From: Scytonema sp. UIC 10036 | GTDB lineage: Bacteria > Cyanobacteriota > Cyanobacteriia > Cyanobacteriales > Nostocaceae | DNA: 64,000 nt | Direction of reading: 5' to 3' | NCBI RefSeq assembly: GCF_009725235.1 | Contig: NZ_WJFC01000004.1 | Coordinates: forward strand, 117,668-181,667 | In this document: piece after piece, positions 44,698-53,609 of the stretch | Layout: each line of letters opens with the position of its first letter | Numbering within the stretch: position 1 is the first letter of the stretch | Position numbers and translations under genes: made by a program | The notes under the pieces: model-generated | The model's database searches: none | Told to the model about the DNA's origin: nothing | What the model saw: only the letters and a program-made list of their open reading frames with translations

Positions 44698-46938
44698 CTA
44701 CAACAACTTGTCTGGCGTAATTGGCAAATTGCGAATGCGTTTACCCGTTGCGTGGTAAATAGCGTTGGCGACTGCTGCTCCTGCTCCCACAATACCAATT
44801 TCACCCACTCCCTTCACTCCAAGTGGGTTAACATAAGGGTCTTTCTCCTCGACAAAGACTACTTCAATATTGGGAATATCTGCATTAACAGGTACGTGAT
44901 ATTCTGCAAGATTGTGATTGACAAAATGTCCGTAGCGATCGTCTATGTGTGTTTCTTCATGCAGTGCTTGGCTAATACCCCAAACAATACCGCCAATCAT
45001 TTGGGAGCCTGCTGTTTTAGGATTGAGAATACGCCCTGCACCAAATACCCCAAGAAAGCGAGAGACTCTGACTTCTCCCAAATCTGGATCGACACGCACT
45101 TGGGCAAACTGTGCGCCAAAAGAGTGCATGGAATATTTCTTCATTGCTCCATCAGGTTTGGATTCAACTTCTGCCACAACTTCCTTAAGATTGTTTCGTG
45201 TCAGAATTTCTTGATACGTTTCTCCCCGAGAAGAGTTTCCCTTAGAAAAAATTCCTCCTGCACGCGTTTCAAGATCGCTGCTACTCAAACCTTTGAGAAC
45301 AGAACGTGTGTCTTCTCGTACCAGTGCTAGTACTTTATCTCGAGCAGCTAAACAGCATTCATGGACTGCTGAACCATAGCTAGCCGCCCCCCAAGAACCA
45401 CCAGAACCAGGTGAAGGTGGAAGTTGCGTATCTCCAATTTCCACTTGCACCTTGTCAGGTGAAACACCAAGCGCCTCGGCTGCCGTCTGTGTCAATATAG
45501 TGTACGTACCAGTACCGATGTCTGTAGCAGCAATTTGTACGAGTACATTACCATTTTGCAAAATCCGGGTGCGAGCTGAGGCTGGTTGTCGATTGGCAGG
45601 ATAGGTAGCACTGGCGACACCGTAACCGATGAGGTAACGACCATCTTTCATAGAACGAGGTTTGGGATTGCGTTTTTCCCAACCAAAGCGCTTTGCTCCT
45701 TCACGCAAACACTGAACGAGCGAGCGACTTGACCAAGGTAAGTTCTTCTCTGGATCTTGTGGTGGATCGTTAATTATCCGTAATTCAATTGGGTCAATAT
45801 TGAGTTGATAAGCCAATTCATCCATTGCGGATTCTAGAGCGTACATCCCTGGTGTTTCACCGGGCGCACGCATAATTGTTGGCGTTATTATATTTAAAGG
45901 TACAGCACGATGGGTCACTAAGGTGTTGGGAGCGTTGTACATCATGTTAGTTGCAGCTCCAACGTGTTCTACAAACTCCCTGGAAATATCTGTTTGCGTT
46001 GTGATTTCTTGAGCAACAGTGGTTAGTTGACCATCTCGTTTCGCTCCAAGGCGAATACGTTGTAACGAATGGGGACGAAAACCAACAGAATCAAACATTT
46101 GCTGGCGAGTTAGAACAAGTTTGACAGGGCGCTTAACTTGTTGAGCGGCTATGGCTGCCAAAATATTGTGTGCTTTTGCAGGAAACTTGCAACCGAACCC
46201 ACCACCAATAAAACGCGAGATGACTTGGATATTTTCAGGGGGAATACGGAGTGTATTTGCTACTGTTGTTTGGACACCGTTGACATTTTGTGATGCGTCG
46301 TAGAGTGTGAGGCGCGAGCCTTGCCAAATAGCGATCGTTGCTGAAGGTTCCATTGGGTTATGATGTTCCACAGGAGTTGAGTAAGTAACATCAATTTTTA
46401 CCTCTGCTTCCTTCAGTCCTCGATTGACATCGCCACGACCAGAATCAGGTTCCAAGGGTATTAATAACTTTTCTGGTTTATATGCACGGTCAAGATGTTT
46501 CTCTAAAATGAGAGATGGAGAATCTTGAGCATAGGTTACTTTTACTAGTTCAGAAGCGTATCTTGCTTGTTCTAAAGTTTCGGCAACAACCACACCAATG
46601 TGCTGCCCATAGTAATTTATCTTAGCATCTTGCAATACAGGAATCGGTTTAGTAAACGGGTTTCCACCAGCTTCTACTGCTTGCTCTCCACTCGTATTGC
46701 GATTAGCAGATTGATTGATTTTTGGCACGTTGAGGTGGGTAATAATGGCTAGCACTCCGGGAGACTTCTCTGCTACACTTATATCAATATTCGTAATGCG
46801 TCCGCGAGCGATCGTACTTTTTAGTATAACGGCATGAGTCATGTTTTCCAAGAGAAACTCAGCGGCGTAAAGTGCGCCTCCAGTCACCTTCAGGCGTCCG
46901 TCAACTCGATTCATTGGTTTGCCAGTTGAATTATTCAT
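44698..46938 (-). CDS. Molybdopterin-binding subunit of a xanthine dehydrogenase-family aldehyde oxidoreductase (PaoC-like)
   Basis: A 746-residue subunit. It opens TGKPMNRVDGRLKVTGGALYAAEF, then FIGGGFGCKFPAKAHNILAA (molybdopterin-contact glycines), GSGGSWGAASYGSAVHECC, and VKGVGEIGIVGAGAAVANAI near the C-terminus containing the catalytic Glu of the family. It would hold the Mo-MCD cofactor and oxidise aldehydes or N-heterocycles. It is the last gene of an operon with the CMD-like, FAD and 2Fe-2S genes. Order and 3' position match paoABC/yagTSR. Confidence 0.9.
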   Translation of the reverse strand: MNNSTGKPMNRVDGRLKVTGGALYAAEFLLENMTHAVILKSTIARGRITNIDISVAEKSPGVLAIITHLNVPKINQSANRNTSGEQAVEAGGNPFTKPIPVLQDAKINYYGQHIGVVVAETLEQARYASELVKVTYAQDSPSLILEKHLDRAYKPEKLLIPLEPDSGRGDVNRGLKEAEVKIDVTYSTPVEHHNPMEPSATIAIWQGSRLTLYDASQNVNGVQTTVANTLRIPPENIQVISRFIGGGFGCKFPAKAHNILAAIAAQQVKRPVKLVLTRQQMFDSVGFRPHSLQRIRLGAKRDGQLTTVAQEITTQTDISREFVEHVGAATNMMYNAPNTLVTHRAVPLNIITPTIMRAPGETPGMYALESAMDELAYQLNIDPIELRIINDPPQDPEKNLPWSSRSLVQCLREGAKRFGWEKRNPKPRSMKDGRYLIGYGVASATYPANRQPASARTRILQNGNVLVQIAATDIGTGTYTILTQTAAEALGVSPDKVQVEIGDTQLPPSPGSGGSWGAASYGSAVHECCLAARDKVLALVREDTRSVLKGLSSSDLETRAGGIFSKGNSSRGETYQEILTRNNLKEVVAEVESKPDGAMKKYSMHSFGAQFAQVRVDPDLGEVRVSRFLGVFGAGRILNPKTAGSQMIGGIVWGISQALHEETHIDDRYGHFVNHNLAEYHVPVNADIPNIEVVFVEEKDPYVNPLGVKGVGEIGIVGAGAAVANAIYHATGKRIRNLPITPDKLL

Positions 46939-46939
46939 C

Positions 46940-47344
46940 CTAATTCCCTTTCGCTTCGTTAGTTCTTAACTCGTTCAATATGGCGCTACCATTGTTGAGC
47001 GGACCTAATGCGACAACAGCAGATGCCAACTCTGCTACCTTGTGCAGTTCTTCCCAAGTTGCACCTGTCCGACGAGCGGCAATAGCGTGGAACCGGGCAG
47101 CACCTGCTCCTAGAACCAAGAGCATACCGAAGAGCATCAGTTGCGTCGTCTTGGTATCAAAAATGTCTGAGTAAAAGGCATGAGCACGGAGTTGTTCGGC
47201 AAGGCGTAGAGCCTCTGGATCGATATCACCACTAAATTCAAACTTGGCTGCAGGAAGGGGTGGAACAGAGCCGAATAACTCAGCATAGCTGTTCTGAAAG
47301 GCGGCAAGGTCAGCTGGTAATTTATTAGACGCGGACATTCTCAA
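46940..47344 (-). CDS. Carboxymuconolactone decarboxylase/AhpD-like protein within the oxidoreductase operon
   Basis: A 134-residue all-helical protein; the likely start is Met3 (47338). FEFSGDIDPEALRLAEQLRAHAFYSDIFDTKTTQLMLFGMLLVLGAGAARFHAIAARRTGATWEELHKVAELASAVVALGP (summarised: residues about 40-120) is a CMD fold with the H-A-x-x-A-x-x-x-G-A helix, but the AhpD CxxC is absent (AARFHAIAA). It lies 1 base before the Mo-subunit gene and 5 after the FAD-subunit gene, so it is part of the operon. It may act on the product of the oxidoreductase; this is inference. Confidence 0.8.
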   Translation of the reverse strand: MRMSASNKLPADLAAFQNSYAELFGSVPPLPAAKFEFSGDIDPEALRLAEQLRAHAFYSDIFDTKTTQLMLFGMLLVLGAGAARFHAIAARRTGATWEELHKVAELASAVVALGPLNNGSAILNELRTNEAKGN

Positions 47345-47349
47345 TCTCC

Positions 47350-48339
47350 TTATACAGATGTTCCTTGTGCAGCGGTGGTCAGCGCTCTAACTACCGCCCG
47401 TTTTGCCATTTCCACTTTGAAGGCGTTGTACTTATAAGGCTTAGCTCTCTGCACCGCCGCCTCTGCTGCCGCCCTAAAAGTCTGCTCATTAACTTTTGCA
47501 CCAACGAGAATCTTCTCTGCTGCCTCTGCCCGCCACGGCTTGTGTGCCACACCACCCAACGCCATTCGCGCTGCCCTGATGGTATTGTTGTTTATATCTA
47601 ACGCAGCAGCAACAGAAACTAAGGCAAAGGCATAGGATGCCCGATCTCTGACTTTTAGATAATGCGATCGCCCTGCAAAAGGTGAAGAAGGTAAGTCAAC
47701 TGCCACAATCAATTCACCTTGTTGCAACACTGTATCAATTTCAGGTGTATCTCCTGGTAAACGATGAAACTCCGTCATTGGAATAGCCCGCTTACCTTTT
47801 GGTCCCTCAACTTGTACAACAGCATCAAGAGCAACTAGTGCCACACACATATCAGAAGGATGGGTAGCGATACATCGATCGCTTGCTCCTAAAATGGCGT
47901 GGATGCGATTATACCCTTCAATGGCAGCACAGCCAGACCCAGGTTGGCGTTTGTTGCAGGGCATTGCTGTATCATAAAAGTAATAGCAGCGAGTTCTTTG
48001 CATCAGGTTACCGCCAGTTGTTGCCATGTTTCGCAGTTGTGGTGATGCACCAGCAAGTAAGGCTTGCGACAAAAGGGGATAGCGTTCCCGAACCAGTGGA
48101 TGATTTGCTGTATCGCTATTACGTGCTAATGCACCAATGCGTAAACCATTGGGTATGGCTTCAATTTTCACCAAATCAAGTTGTGTAATATCTATAAGGC
48201 GATCGGGAAGTGCGACACCTTCTTTCATCAAGTCGATAAGATTAGTCCCACCTGCAATAAACATTGCTCTTCGGTCAGTTGCGGCTGTTTGAATCGCTGT
48301 GTCGCGATCGGTAGAACGTACATAAGCAAATGGCTTCAT
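47350..48339 (-). CDS. FAD-binding subunit of a xanthine dehydrogenase-family oxidoreductase (PaoB-like)
   Basis: A 329-residue subunit. MFIAGGTNLIDLMKEGVALPDRLIDI is the FAD pyrophosphate loop, MATTGGNLMQRTRCYYFYDTAMPCNKRQPGSGCAA has the Cys pair known from PaoB/YagS-type subunits (which can hold an extra 4Fe-4S cluster), and FALVSVAAALDI ends the FAD domain. It carries electrons from the Mo centre/2Fe-2S clusters. Second gene of the operon. Confidence 0.9.
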   Translation of the reverse strand: MKPFAYVRSTDRDTAIQTAATDRRAMFIAGGTNLIDLMKEGVALPDRLIDITQLDLVKIEAIPNGLRIGALARNSDTANHPLVRERYPLLSQALLAGASPQLRNMATTGGNLMQRTRCYYFYDTAMPCNKRQPGSGCAAIEGYNRIHAILGASDRCIATHPSDMCVALVALDAVVQVEGPKGKRAIPMTEFHRLPGDTPEIDTVLQQGELIVAVDLPSSPFAGRSHYLKVRDRASYAFALVSVAAALDINNNTIRAARMALGGVAHKPWRAEAAEKILVGAKVNEQTFRAAAEAAVQRAKPYKYNAFKVEMAKRAVVRALTTAAQGTSV

Positions 48340-48349
48340 TGTTTTTGTT

Positions 48350-49015
48350 TCACGCCTTAATTGTTTGACTTGCTTCCTTCACTGCTGCCACAATACCCGG
48401 ATAAGCACCACAGCGACAGATATTGCCACTCATGCGTTCGCGTATTTCTGCATCACTCAACTCGATTTGTCCCTGCTTTCTGACATCTGGTGTTACCGCA
48501 CTTGCCGTACCCGCTTGTACTTCTGCTATCATGGCGACTGCTGAGCAAATTTGACCAGGTGTGCAGTATCCACACTGGAATCCATCATGATTGATGAACG
48601 CTGTTTGTATGGGGTGCAGTGTATCTCCACGTGCTAATCCTTCAATGGTGGTAATTTCTGCATCTTGATACATAATAGCCAGTGCCAAACAGGAGTTAAT
48701 CCGTCTTCCATCAACAAGCACCGTACAAGCACCACATTGACCGTGGTCGCAACCTTTCTTGGTGCCTGTTAAATCAAGATGTTCCCGTAGTGCATCAAGT
48801 AAAGTGACTCGCGGTTCAATTTGCAAGGCACGTTCTTTACCATTTACTCGTAGCCTGACTTTAACGCTTTCAAGTACCGAAGTTTGTGTTGTCGTAATGG
48901 GCAAATTCTTTCTTGTTTGTGCAACAGTTTTTCTGGTATAATTACTTACAAATACCATTGCTATACTAATGACTATTAGTTGACCGAACCGTCGCCGTTT
49001 GAATCTAAGCTTCAT
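48350..49015 (-). CDS. 2Fe-2S subunit of a xanthine dehydrogenase-family oxidoreductase with an export-type N-terminus (PaoA-like)
   Basis: A 221-residue subunit. Two clusters are visible: CDHGQCGACTVLVDGRRINSC (plant-ferredoxin type), and CGYCTPGQ...CRCGAYPGI. A 60-residue N-terminal extension starts KLRFKRRRFGQLIVISIAMVFVS, a twin-arginine-like signal peptide (RRRFGQ) with a hydrophobic core and an AQ cleavage site. PaoA/YagT of the periplasmic E. coli enzyme also has a Tat signal. First gene of the operon; the whole enzyme is probably exported as a folded complex. Confidence 0.88.
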   Translation of the reverse strand: MKLRFKRRRFGQLIVISIAMVFVSNYTRKTVAQTRKNLPITTTQTSVLESVKVRLRVNGKERALQIEPRVTLLDALREHLDLTGTKKGCDHGQCGACTVLVDGRRINSCLALAIMYQDAEITTIEGLARGDTLHPIQTAFINHDGFQCGYCTPGQICSAVAMIAEVQAGTASAVTPDVRKQGQIELSDAEIRERMSGNICRCGAYPGIVAAVKEASQTIKA

Positions 49016-49252
49016 GCGTCAACTTCCTTGTGTGACTTTTGGCAAATAAATATTACTGCCTCTAGTTATTTACGCTATAAAGACTGTTGGCAAAAGGATA
49101 TAAGTCTTAGGGTTGATTAATTTTCTAACTAAAGACTGAACTAAAAATGCTTGATGATTGTCAATACCAATCTTTAGTAAGTTGTTTTTGGTGTTGTTGG
49201 TAGTATGCATTCTCTGTACAGCAAATTTCAACCTAGTGAAGTACAAAAATTA

Positions 49253-49293
49253 CCCCCCTCTGTCCCCCTTACAACGGGGGGATGAAAGGGGGG
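49253..49293. repeat. C/G-rich hairpin repeat (cccccctctgtccccc ... ggggggatgaaagggggg)
   Basis: CCCCCCtctgtCCCCC and GGGGGGatgaaaGGGGGG can pair over about 11 bases. This is the best-known C/G-rich dispersed repeat type in Nostocales. It lies in the 338-base gap 49016-49353; no gene is seen there. Confidence 0.7.
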
Positions 49294-49353
49294 TGTACCT
49301 CATTAGACTGAGAAAGCCTATACTAGAAATTTTTATTAAGTAAAAAATATAGT

Positions 49354-50559
49354 TTACCTAACTTGACACTGTATCAACAAACGATGCAAAATCGCCATAA
49401 TTACTGCGAGAGGAAGCATCAAAACTGGAATAATTTCCAAGCTAAAACGCGTTGCTAAAGTACCAACGGCAGAGGGAATAGTTGCTGCACCCAAACTCGC
49501 AACGCTTGTCATAAATCCAATTGCAGCTGGAACGATCGCTTCTGGTACTCGTTGCGGCATCAACCATATTGTTAGCGGAAATATAGGAGCTAGTGCAAAG
49601 CCAATAATTGGTAAACTCAGTAATTGATTTGGTAGTAACCACCAAGCCACTAAACCAAGCCCAAGCAGTAGCAAGGAACTATCAAGAGTACGAACAGCAC
49701 CTAACCGATTAACGATACGTCCTGTCACTGCACGTCCAAGGGTAAGCCCTACCCAATAACCACTGACACTGTAACCTGCAAGCAATTTTGGCGTGCCACG
49801 GCTGAGACTTTGTACGCTATAAGCCCAGTTTCCAAGTGAAACTTCCGTACCTACGTAAATCAGTAAGAACAGTGCTGCTAGAAATACAATAGGAGTTGTC
49901 AGGGCTACACGCAGATTAGCGATCGCATTCGTTTCCGTCACTTGTACGCGCTTATTCAAAGGTCTGTAGTTATACACCACAGCCCAAAGCATTCCTGCTA
50001 CCATTATCCCGACAAACGTTGCAAAAACTAGGTAAATACCTCTCCATTGCAGGTTAAATGCTAGAAGTGTGGTAGCTACGGCTGGACCTAACAAAGCCCC
50101 GATACCATAAAATGCGTGTAACAGCCCCATTAAGTCAGCCTGCTGTTGTTCGTTAGCAATATAACTGTTAATACCAGCATCAATTAGACCAATTCCCAGA
50201 CCGAGAAATGTTCCTGTAGCAACCATTAACCACCAATCAGGGCTGAGGGCATAAGTCACAAGGGCGCAGGTGAGAATAGTGGATGCTAGCAGTAACATCC
50301 GCGCCATTCCCATACTGCTACTCAACAGACTGCTTGCTAATGCTGCAAAAATATACCCTGTCACTTGGCTGAGGAAAAGGAGGGAGATGCTAGCAGAAGT
50401 TAAGTTGTATGTTTCCTGAATAGAGGGGATCAAAACACCTAACCCTCCTTCCGCAATGCCAATGGCTATAAAGGCATAGAAACACAGAGCGATCGCAATC
50501 CACATTGAAATATTATGAGTGATTGAGTGAATTATCCCAAATCCTATTGCCTCCTGCAC
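49354..50559 (-). CDS. MFS transporter
   Basis: A 401-residue protein with 11-12 hydrophobic helices. IAEGGLGVLIPSIQETYNLT, GIGLIDAGINSYIANEQQQADLMGLLHAFYGIGALLGPAV and SGYWVGLTLGRAVTGRIVNRLGAVRTLD are MFS features of the FucP/FPN-like or YfmO-type group. The substrate is unknown. It is on the same strand as the tyrosinase gene, 44 bases downstream, and could be co-transcribed with it. Confidence 0.85.
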   Translation of the reverse strand: MQEAIGFGIIHSITHNISMWIAIALCFYAFIAIGIAEGGLGVLIPSIQETYNLTSASISLLFLSQVTGYIFAALASSLLSSSMGMARMLLLASTILTCALVTYALSPDWWLMVATGTFLGLGIGLIDAGINSYIANEQQQADLMGLLHAFYGIGALLGPAVATTLLAFNLQWRGIYLVFATFVGIMVAGMLWAVVYNYRPLNKRVQVTETNAIANLRVALTTPIVFLAALFLLIYVGTEVSLGNWAYSVQSLSRGTPKLLAGYSVSGYWVGLTLGRAVTGRIVNRLGAVRTLDSSLLLLGLGLVAWWLLPNQLLSLPIIGFALAPIFPLTIWLMPQRVPEAIVPAAIGFMTSVASLGAATIPSAVGTLATRFSLEIIPVLMLPLAVIMAILHRLLIQCQVR

Positions 50560-50603
50560 CCGATCGTATTATCAGGCAGATTTTATTTGTGTGCCCTTTT
50601 TAC

Positions 50604-51551
50604 CTAAGCGTAGTAAATGCCGAGTTTTCTTGAATCTAAAACATCCGCAGGTTTAGCCTTTAGCTTGACAGTTTGCCCATCCCAGGGATACATGAGGTCG
50701 TAGAGATTGTGTCCCTCTGGTCCTTCACCAGTAGGTAAATATCCTTGGCTTGGGTTCTTTTCTTGCCATATTGCCCAGAGCCGATCTACGTTGCAATGAT
50801 GGAGCCAAAAAACTGGATCGTTTGGTGAAATAAACACATTTGACATATCGCCTCCGATCCATGCATGAACTTGGTTGTGTAATTCGAGAACAAATGTTCC
50901 GTCTGGAGCAACATTCAGTGTTCCGTCTGGATTAAATGCCCCGCCCTCAGGGAGGAAGCCTTCAAGCCGATTGCGATGACTGGGACTGCTATCTACGCTC
51001 CATGGTTCTCGATCGTAAGGAGTTTCTTCAATCGCGATCCTCACATTTGTTTGAGTTGGTAGTCCTTTGATGAATTTACCAAACTCGCGTTGTATGCCTC
51101 CCTTAGGACTGCCATCTAAATTAATGGTTATCCATCGATCGGTTGCAAATGGACCGGTCTTAACTAAGTTATTATCCTCAGGGTCACCATTACCTCCCAT
51201 AAAGTCAGCATCCCAAATTGGTGAATTGAAAGGATCGTCAGCATCTTGGGTCCAGTCCCAGTAAGGAATTGTTACACCAGGTATCTTTTTTTGTAATTGC
51301 CGCTCAAATCTGTAAAGATAATAGCGATGCCAAGGAAGAAACGCCGGACCCGCGTGAGCAGCATTCCGGAAATGCCTGGGATCGTTTGGGTCTTCGCGTT
51401 CTGTTGCTAAAATATGCCAAAGCACATACTCATCATAAATACTACGGTTAGTAGTACGACTAGTACTAGCTTTGACTGCTTTGACTGTCTCAATGTAGTT
51501 TTGTTTTTCAGTGCTACTCAGATCCCTGACATTTTTTCTAATATTCTTCAT
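50604..51551 (-). CDS. Tyrosinase (type-3 copper monooxygenase, MelC2-like)
   Basis: A 315-residue enzyme. CuA ligands are His46 (VLWHI), His66 (NAAHAGPAF) and His75 (LPWHRYYLYRFE). CuB ligands are His225 and His229 (LELHNQVHAWIGGDM) and His252 (PVFWLHHCNVDRLW). GPAFLPWHRYYLYRFERQL and PNDPVFWLHHCNVDRLWAIW match bacterial tyrosinases. It hydroxylates and oxidises phenols to quinones, leading to melanin-type polymers. It lacks its own signal peptide; the gene 64 bases upstream has one and looks like a MelC1 caddie protein, so they likely travel together. Length is a little shorter than typical. Confidence 0.92.
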   Translation of the reverse strand: MKNIRKNVRDLSSTEKQNYIETVKAVKASTSRTTNRSIYDEYVLWHILATEREDPNDPRHFRNAAHAGPAFLPWHRYYLYRFERQLQKKIPGVTIPYWDWTQDADDPFNSPIWDADFMGGNGDPEDNNLVKTGPFATDRWITINLDGSPKGGIQREFGKFIKGLPTQTNVRIAIEETPYDREPWSVDSSPSHRNRLEGFLPEGGAFNPDGTLNVAPDGTFVLELHNQVHAWIGGDMSNVFISPNDPVFWLHHCNVDRLWAIWQEKNPSQGYLPTGEGPEGHNLYDLMYPWDGQTVKLKAKPADVLDSRKLGIYYA

Positions 51552-51615
51552 CTTCTACCTCAATTTTTTGCAACATTTGTTTCTTCAATTCCTTAAATGC
51601 TTACGCCAAGTATTT

Positions 51616-52017
51616 TCAATCAACATTAGGATCTAGCTTTACCTCACCACTAGGAAACTTTATTCCCTGGTCTATTAACCTTTTGGCTATTTCATGGGGC
51701 GAGTTAAACTGACCAAATAAAAGAGGTGTCATATATGTCTGTGTTATCTTATTTCGGGTAATATTAATTTGTTTGTTATCAAGAAATAGCTGCTCAGACG
51801 TATCAAATGTATTGTCTACAGATGCAGGTCTACCTAAATTTCGATTGGTCACAATTCTATATTTCCTGCCTTTGTATACGAACTCCTCGGTTTCTTGAGC
51901 TTGGGCTTTACTAGCAAAGAACTTGCCCAGAAATGGAACACTTCCGGCTACTACAGTTCCAGTAACTCCAAAACCAATTAAGCTTAAAAGCTGACGGCGA
52001 GAAAAATTAGAAAACAT
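51616..52017 (-). CDS. Tat-exported MelC1-like tyrosinase caddie protein
   Basis: A 133-residue protein. FSRRQLLSLIGFGVTGTVVAG is a twin-arginine signal peptide ending near AQAQ. The mature part has EFVYKGRKYRIVTN, an ITQTYMTPLLFGQFNSPHEIAKRLIDQG segment and short beta strands that match Streptomyces MelC1 (YxGRxxxI near the start, Y.P....SP.E.A...ID at the end). MelC1 loads copper into tyrosinase and carries it through the Tat system. It immediately precedes the tyrosinase on the same strand. The key MelC1 His residues are not evident, so copper transfer is uncertain. Confidence 0.75.
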   Translation of the reverse strand: MFSNFSRRQLLSLIGFGVTGTVVAGSVPFLGKFFASKAQAQETEEFVYKGRKYRIVTNRNLGRPASVDNTFDTSEQLFLDNKQINITRNKITQTYMTPLLFGQFNSPHEIAKRLIDQGIKFPSGEVKLDPNVD

Positions 52018-52262
52018 CTATTTTCCTTTTGAATACAATTCACTAATTTGTTACGAAAGTCCTTGAGAGAATTCTAAATTCCAAGTAGTTAAGCGGAGTT
52101 TAGTCAAATTTCCCTATATAGGGTAATCTCACACTAGGTTGTTTAGAAACTTCACAGCAATGTCAATTACCGTAATTCTTACGAATGCATATTTTACGCT
52201 TACCTTGCAAAGTTTATATTTCGGCACTAACTGCTTTATTTAGAATGTAGCAATAATGACAT

Positions 52263-52316
52263 AGTAGTTTCAATATCAATATCTATCTATAGATAGATAT
52301 TGATATTGAAACTACT
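52263..52316. repeat. Perfect 54-bp palindrome
   Basis: Arms 52263-52289 and 52290-52316 are exact reverse complements, no spacer, 27 bp each, AT-rich (agtagtttcaata ... at one end). It lies 246 bases upstream of the caddie/tyrosinase genes in a region of about 1.1 kb without genes. No T-run follows on either strand. Confidence 0.9.
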
Positions 52317-52485
52317 TATCTAAGTGTAGTGACCTGTAAACAGAAATATAAGACATACGCATTGACAAGATTCTAACTGTATGTATTCAAATAAACCTTA
52401 TGTTTAAGGTGTTCCAGTATGAGGTACGAGCACTATTATTGAAATAAATTCGTTGTCCTAGCCTCCTAAAGATTGCGATCGACGC

Positions 52486-52517
52486 AAGGGTGACAATCGT
52501 ATCAATTGTCACCTTTT
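52486..52517 (+). terminator. Rho-independent terminator-like hairpin without an obvious upstream gene
   Basis: GGTGACAAT, a 7-nt loop (cgtatca), ATTGTCACC and then a run of five T. The stem is perfect over 9 bp. No plus-strand protein gene ends here, so a small RNA from about 52380 to 52515 is possible. Confidence 0.5.
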
Positions 52518-52646
52518 TACTTCAAATTGACACCACTACCAATTGTCAGTACAAAGCAATGCTACTGTAACGATTACGACTGCCTATTTCCAAAATGAAT
52601 ACCTTCTAGTCACTGTCATTACCTCTTACAATTGCTGGACGCTATC

Positions 52647-52784
52647 CAATACTGCAAGGGCTGAGAATTTTAGCTTTGTTGGGTTGAGCACAAGCGTTAC
52701 CCAACAAATGCTTTTAGATGTTGGGTTTCGTTCCTCAACCCAACCTACATGTTTTGGAATTTATATCTTAACCGAGTAGTATTG
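52647..52784. mobile_element. MITE-like element, CAATACT family, 138 bp with perfect 10-bp target duplication
   Basis: Left end CAATACTGCAAGGGCTGAGA; right end CGAGTAGTATTG. Flanked by the identical GGACGCTATC (52637-52646 and 52785-52794). The core hairpin GTTGGGTT/AACCCAAC and the second GTTGGGTT...ACCCAAC arm are present. No coding capacity; a small open frame across it (52543-52779) is repeat translation. Confidence 0.88.
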
Positions 52785-53054
52785 GGACGCTATCAACACT
52801 ACTGCTAGAGTCGTGAGTTACTTTTAGTGAGCGTTACTACCTCTTTTATCTCATCTTCTATAGATAAATAAAGAAGTAGATTAATAGTATTTTTACTCAT
52901 AACATTCACCTTCTTTTCAGCACAAAAAATTTCAAGAACTGCATAAATCAATTTTTTGTCACTATACTCTCATGATTTTTTTAGAGTGCAATGGGTAAAA
53001 ATAGGATATTTTATTTAAACGAATTAGCGACAATACTTAAAAAGTAGGAAAAAG

Positions 53055-53270
53055 TCGGTTGACATAATTCTAGTTGCTAACCAAGTTGGAGCATCAACTT
53101 CTACCGTCCAAACCCAAGCTGATACTTCCCGGTTGGAAGAACAAGGCAAAAGGCTTTATGAAGCAGGTTTGTTTGAGGAAGCGGTTACTGTTTGGCAACA
53201 GACAGAAAAGGCTTTTGCAGCGCTTGGGGATAAGTTAAATCAGGCAATGGCGTTTGTCTCAATACTAACA
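53055..53270 (+). pseudogene. Remnant of a TPR-CHAT protein gene (N-terminal part)
   Basis: The frame reads SVDIILVANQVGAST..., then RLEEQGKRLYEAGLFEEAVTVWQQTEKAFAALGDKLNQAMAF, the same signal-peptide tail plus first TPR arrangement found in the intact TPR-CHAT gene (LFEAGQFAAAAQYWEVAA... there). After about 53270 the similarity ends and the frame is unrelated. Everything after the first TPR, including the CHAT domain, is missing. Confidence 0.7.
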
Positions 53271-53609
53271 TTTATACGACTGATATCCATTTGTTTTAAT
53301 AGGAAATTCATACAACAATCTGTACCTTACACTTGTTGTAATCTACTGTATATGAGGGTTAGGGCAAGAAGAATTAAAACGGCTTCGCTGTTTGTAAATA
53401 TAGGTATACCCTATCTTTACAGGCAGTTGCATAAAAGAGGGAGAAATAGAGGTTATGTACTATACAATGCCCAAATTTTCACGGATTAATTGTGTTGGGA
53501 TGATTTATCCCTAAACTAAGTTCAGCAATTTGCAATGCTCTTTGATAAAGTAGTACGGCTTCGCTGTACGAGTGGGAGTTGAGGCAAATCGGGAGAGCGA
53601 TCGTGTAAG

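Larger units (their letters stand above)
52018..52646. other. Gene-free region upstream of the tyrosinase operon
   Basis: Contains the 54-bp palindrome and a terminator-like hairpin (52486-52517) but no ORF I can support. Probably holds the promoter of the tyrosinase operon. Confidence 0.5.

Noticed and set aside
52543..52779. Open frame of 78 codons
   Set aside because: It lies mostly in the MITE-like element. The same translation (VTQQMLLDVGFRSS) arises on the other strand from the copy at 10439, so it is repeat translation.
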